Shown in pieces: positions 34,136-36,807 of a DNA stretch of 36,807 nucleotides. Positions within the stretch are counted from its first letter, which is position 1. Every line of letters begins with the position of its first letter. The stretch is from an uncultured Saprospiraceae bacterium (GTDB lineage: Bacteria; Bacteroidota; Bacteroidia; Chitinophagales; Saprospiraceae): positions 1 through 36,807 of the forward strand of contig CAKZTD010000011.1 of the NCBI GenBank assembly GCA_937921595.1, written 5' to 3'. Both the position numbers and the translations under genes were made by a program. Below the pieces are notes generated by a model. That model saw only the letters and a list, made by a program, of their open reading frames with translations, had not been told where the DNA came from and ran no database searches.

Positions 34136-35368
34136 TTACTCTGTCATCGGCAGCATAAATGCAACAGCAAACGTGAGCACTGCTACGATTAGTCCATACA
34201 TGAATATGCCATAGCAAATTCTTAGGTAGCGATATTTTTTGGCTAAGACAACTCCAAGCCAATACAAATCACGAGTCATCGAACTATATAAAAAGTCAGG
34301 ATCTTTGATCATTTCCATCATTCCCCAATGAAAATCTTCCATTTTCATATTGTAGAAATTTCCAAAAAACAGGAGATTTGATCTTTTCGCTTTAATGTCT
34401 TCAACAGTGAATTTACCTTCTGTAATTTTTGGACGAGTAGAAAGTGTCGCAAAGATAACTGCCAATAAACAAACGCCTAGTAGGATCATCGTCGGAAAAA
34501 TAAGCCTAGAGTCATCGGCAAACCGAGGCGTCAATACCGATAAGGTAATCGAAATAACAATCGCATTTATACTCAACATAATGTTGGCTTTGTTATCCGC
34601 AATTGAACTCAGATTGACATGTGTCCTATAAGTAGTCCGATACATAGTTTCCACACCACGACCAAGGTTATTCTCTTTGATCTCAGGTTTCTTCTTTTTC
34701 TTCTTTTTCTTTTTTAAAGATTTAGAAATATTGGAAATACTATCTACGGTATAAGCTGCATGAGGGTTGAGTCGAACTTTTTGCTTATGAAGTTGACGGA
34801 TATGTTTTTGTTTTCTTTGATCGAAAAATTGATTGGCAACAGGCGTATGAAATTCATGATTGTCCATAAAATCCAATTCGAAATCTACCCATTCCTGATC
34901 AGTCATAATCCGATTCTTGGTCAGCGCCATTTCTTGTCGAACTTTACTACAACGTTCCCAATAAACTTTCTGGCCGATATGCCCAAGGTCAGCATCACAA
35001 ATAATCCGGTCTAATAAAGTCTTTGGTTGATGGGGCATCTTAGTTGCGAGAATACAAGATTCAATACGGTCCAAAGAATCTTTATCATAGCCCTGGCTGC
35101 TAAGATACTCCCGAGCGTATTTAGCACCACGTTCTTCGTGATTCATTGCTCCTTTATCATAACCCGTATCATGGAACCAAGCGGCAAGTAATAAGATTTC
35201 CATTTCACTATCGCTCAAATCGAATTGTTCTCCAATTTCTTTAGCATCTTGAACAACGCTCAAGGTATGGTGAATATCATGGTAGGCATATTCTTTAGGA
35301 ACTTGTTCCGAAATATAATTTGTAACATAAGCCTCAACTTCTAGCAATAAAGAATTTTCTACCTGCAT
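34136..35368 (-). CDS. HD phosphohydrolase fused to a Pycsar-effector-type membrane domain (DUF5706)
   Basis: A 410-residue protein. Residues about 20-190 form an HD metal-dependent phosphohydrolase with the motif set His34, His66-Asp67 (WFHDTGY), a NHEERGA helix and Asp127 (CDADLGH). A basic linker with nine consecutive Lys (219-227) leads to a domain from about 240: YRTHVNLSSIADNKANIMLSINA, three hydrophobic helices (about 258-278, 285-306, 383-408) and a cytosolic part between them. This second part matches the Pycsar effector membrane family (PycTM/DUF5706), which in anti-phage Pycsar systems is triggered by cyclic nucleotides. HD-DUF5706 fusions occur widely in Bacteroidota. The HD domain may cleave a nucleotide signal read by the membrane part. 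No cyclase gene is in the window. Confidence 0.86.
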   Translation of the reverse strand: MQVENSLLLEVEAYVTNYISEQVPKEYAYHDIHHTLSVVQDAKEIGEQFDLSDSEMEILLLAAWFHDTGYDKGAMNHEERGAKYAREYLSSQGYDKDSLDRIESCILATKMPHQPKTLLDRIICDADLGHIGQKVYWERCSKVRQEMALTKNRIMTDQEWVDFELDFMDNHEFHTPVANQFFDQRKQKHIRQLHKQKVRLNPHAAYTVDSISNISKSLKKKKKKKKKPEIKENNLGRGVETMYRTTYRTHVNLSSIADNKANIMLSINAIVISITLSVLTPRFADDSRLIFPTMILLGVCLLAVIFATLSTRPKITEGKFTVEDIKAKRSNLLFFGNFYNMKMEDFHWGMMEMIKDPDFLYSSMTRDLYWLGVVLAKKYRYLRICYGIFMYGLIVAVLTFAVAFMLPMTE

Positions 35369-35569
35369 CTTAAATTGTAATATTTTACTCTTTTGTGAGT
35401 GTTGTCCTATATAACGAGGTTTTTCTTCAAATAGTGACGTAAAATATTAAAAAAATGCAAAAAGGTCGCCAATTTTGGATGATTAATAGAGTTGTAGCTT
35501 AAAAGGATGCGATGAAGTGGGATAATTAGCGTTTTGATTTTATAATCCATTCATCAACATAAGTAATTG

Positions 35570-36807
35570 TTAATGCTCATCTTTCAAATATTCTAAATTC
35601 TTTTGATCAGGAAAATTCCACGACAACCAACTTTTCTTCTTTTGTTTTTTCAAAAAAGTACTCTTTTTGTGCTTTAGATTGTAGCTGATATTTTTTTGTA
35701 GACTTATTGGGAGTAGATTATTTTTTTCTTGCTCCATAAGTAGGTAAATGTTTTTGTCTGAAACATCATGGAGTAGAAAGGAGTAATCGATTTTAGATTT
35801 TGTTTGATTAGAAAGGTTGAAGTTTGTAATCATAACATCCCAGTTGACAAAGCTGCAAATAATAAAAACACTGTAGGCAATCCAGGCGTTTCGATCCAAT
35901 AGATAATAAAAAGTTTTTCTATCCTTGATCTTAATAATCATAGTGACCAAACCAGCGAAAACTAAAAATAAAAAAATCAAAACACCAATACGTTTGTAGG
36001 CCAAATCATTGGCTTCGATGTAACGAAAATTTTTTATAAAAAGAGAAATCGCAAGAATCCCATTTTGAATGACCCAGATATACCCAGCTGTTTTTAGCTT
36101 GTTATTCTGTGGATAAAAATTCAGGTTTTTTCTAAAGAAAAATGTAATGACAACCATCGCTAAAAGTAGGGCTGCGATCAAAAGGTACGTTCCTTGATGA
36201 ACCATCTGTTTCATTTCCAAAGGAGGTAATTGATAGTTTGTTCCAAACCAGTAATTTTTAATATCCAAAAAATTGACGATCATCAATAAGATGTTTAGGG
36301 AAATCAGTAAAATCAATCCAGATTGAAATTCACTTTTTAGAGCGATCATTCCATTGATGAAAACAGGGTGTTTAGTTCTTAACCTTTCTAATCGATCTCG
36401 ATGATTCTTTTGTACATTTTTGAAAATTGGAAATTCACTTTTCAAAATAATATTAGAAACAATCAATAAGCCTAGAAGAAAAAATAGGATTTGAGGGATT
36501 GAAATATTCCAAGAAAACCAATCAAAAAATCCACCCCAGAATTGATTGGAGACAGATCTGAATTCTGGATTTGAAAACATATAAATAACGTAGAACAAAG
36601 CCAGCACTAAAAGTGGTATCAGGCTGATTCTAAAACTTCGCCAAACAGGAGCTAGTCTCATGGTTTGATTTTCTCTGATACTTATTGATTGTGTAAATAA
36701 TTTGACGGGAGTTTCACAAAAACTAATCAGAGAAAGTGTTAGTCCATAACCTAGGAAGCGTAGCTCCTTTTGTTTGGCGAATCCGACCAATGTGGTAAAG
36801 GATATCA
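35570..36807 (-). CDS. DUF4173/DUF4153-like integral membrane protein, 5-prime end outside the window
   Basis: The frame stays open through 36807, so the true start lies beyond the edge; at least 412 codons are visible. There are roughly eight to nine transmembrane helices. The segment KTAGYIWVIQNGILAISLF followed by KNFRYIEANDLAYKRIGVL and WIAYSVFIICSFVNWDVMI is the DUF4173-type signature. The C-terminal part of about 100 residues is soluble and very Lys-rich. Function of the family is unknown. No partner gene is visible at this side. Confidence 0.8.
   Translation of the reverse strand, partial: ISFTTLVGFAKQKELRFLGYGLTLSLISFCETPVKLFTQSISIRENQTMRLAPVWRSFRISLIPLLVLALFYVIYMFSNPEFRSVSNQFWGGFFDWFSWNISIPQILFFLLGLLIVSNIILKSEFPIFKNVQKNHRDRLERLRTKHPVFINGMIALKSEFQSGLILLISLNILLMIVNFLDIKNYWFGTNYQLPPLEMKQMVHQGTYLLIAALLLAMVVITFFFRKNLNFYPQNNKLKTAGYIWVIQNGILAISLFIKNFRYIEANDLAYKRIGVLIFLFLVFAGLVTMIIKIKDRKTFYYLLDRNAWIAYSVFIICSFVNWDVMITNFNLSNQTKSKIDYSFLLHDVSDKNIYLLMEQEKNNLLPISLQKNISYNLKHKKSTFLKKQKKKSWLSWNFPDQKNLEYLKDEH

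Noticed and set aside
34136-35368. A complete Pycsar defence operon
   Set aside because: Neighbours are ferritin and a DUF4173 protein; no nucleotide cyclase gene is seen on either side within the window.

Overview
The window looks like a chromosomal stretch of a Bacteroidota bacterium, probably of the Saprospiria/Lewinella type; the genus is my inference from style and not from a search. The DNA is AT-rich, most genes lack a Shine-Dalgarno sequence, several upstream regions carry the Bacteroidota promoter pattern (TTG, 17-23 bases, TAnnTTTG), and three giant secreted proteins end in a type IX secretion (Por) sorting domain with a YPNP motif. No rRNA, tRNA, CRISPR array, transposase or phage gene is visible.

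Layout. 1-1200: possible gene remnant, then a two-gene lipoprotein operon (a Kazal-type protease inhibitor and an unknown lipoprotein), closed by a perfect palindrome. 1219-20767: a surface-protein region with three modular lamin-tail/CotH-kinase proteins of 1972, 1180 and 1801 residues. Between the first two, in the opposite direction, lie an ECF sigma factor, an overlapping gene for a one-helix plus beta-barrel protein, and a GT-C type membrane glycosyltransferase. 20926-23566: small housekeeping and stress genes: a Bcp peroxiredoxin, a Trp-repeat secreted protein, a periplasmic thioredoxin, a DUF3127 protein with an SSB-like acidic tail, and an ArsC-fold protein without the catalytic cysteine. 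24242-28594: envelope genes: a very low-complexity secreted protein with a Ser/Arg tail, a FadL-type outer-membrane protein, and a two-domain secreted protein with a poly-lysine linker. 28781-30407: a MarR regulator and homogentisate dioxygenase operon. 30504-36807: a microORF, a helical-repeat protein, a DUF2007-like membrane protein, ferritin, an HD phosphohydrolase fused to a Pycsar-effector-type membrane domain, and a DUF4173-type membrane protein cut by the window edge.

How the genes may work together. The strongest idea here is that the secreted CotH-type kinases and the Ser/Arg-rich secreted protein form a kinase-substrate set like Bacillus CotH with its Ser/Lys/Arg-rich substrates CotB and CotG. 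This is an inference from domain identity and composition. The sigma factor and its overlapping membrane partner look like an envelope-sensing pair, and the MarR-HmgA pair is an aromatic catabolism operon with a likely operator just before the first start codon. Other candidates for follow-up are the HD-Pycsar fusion with no cyclase nearby, the 24-codon microORF with a strong ribosome-binding site and its own terminator, and the 22-residue Trp repeat.
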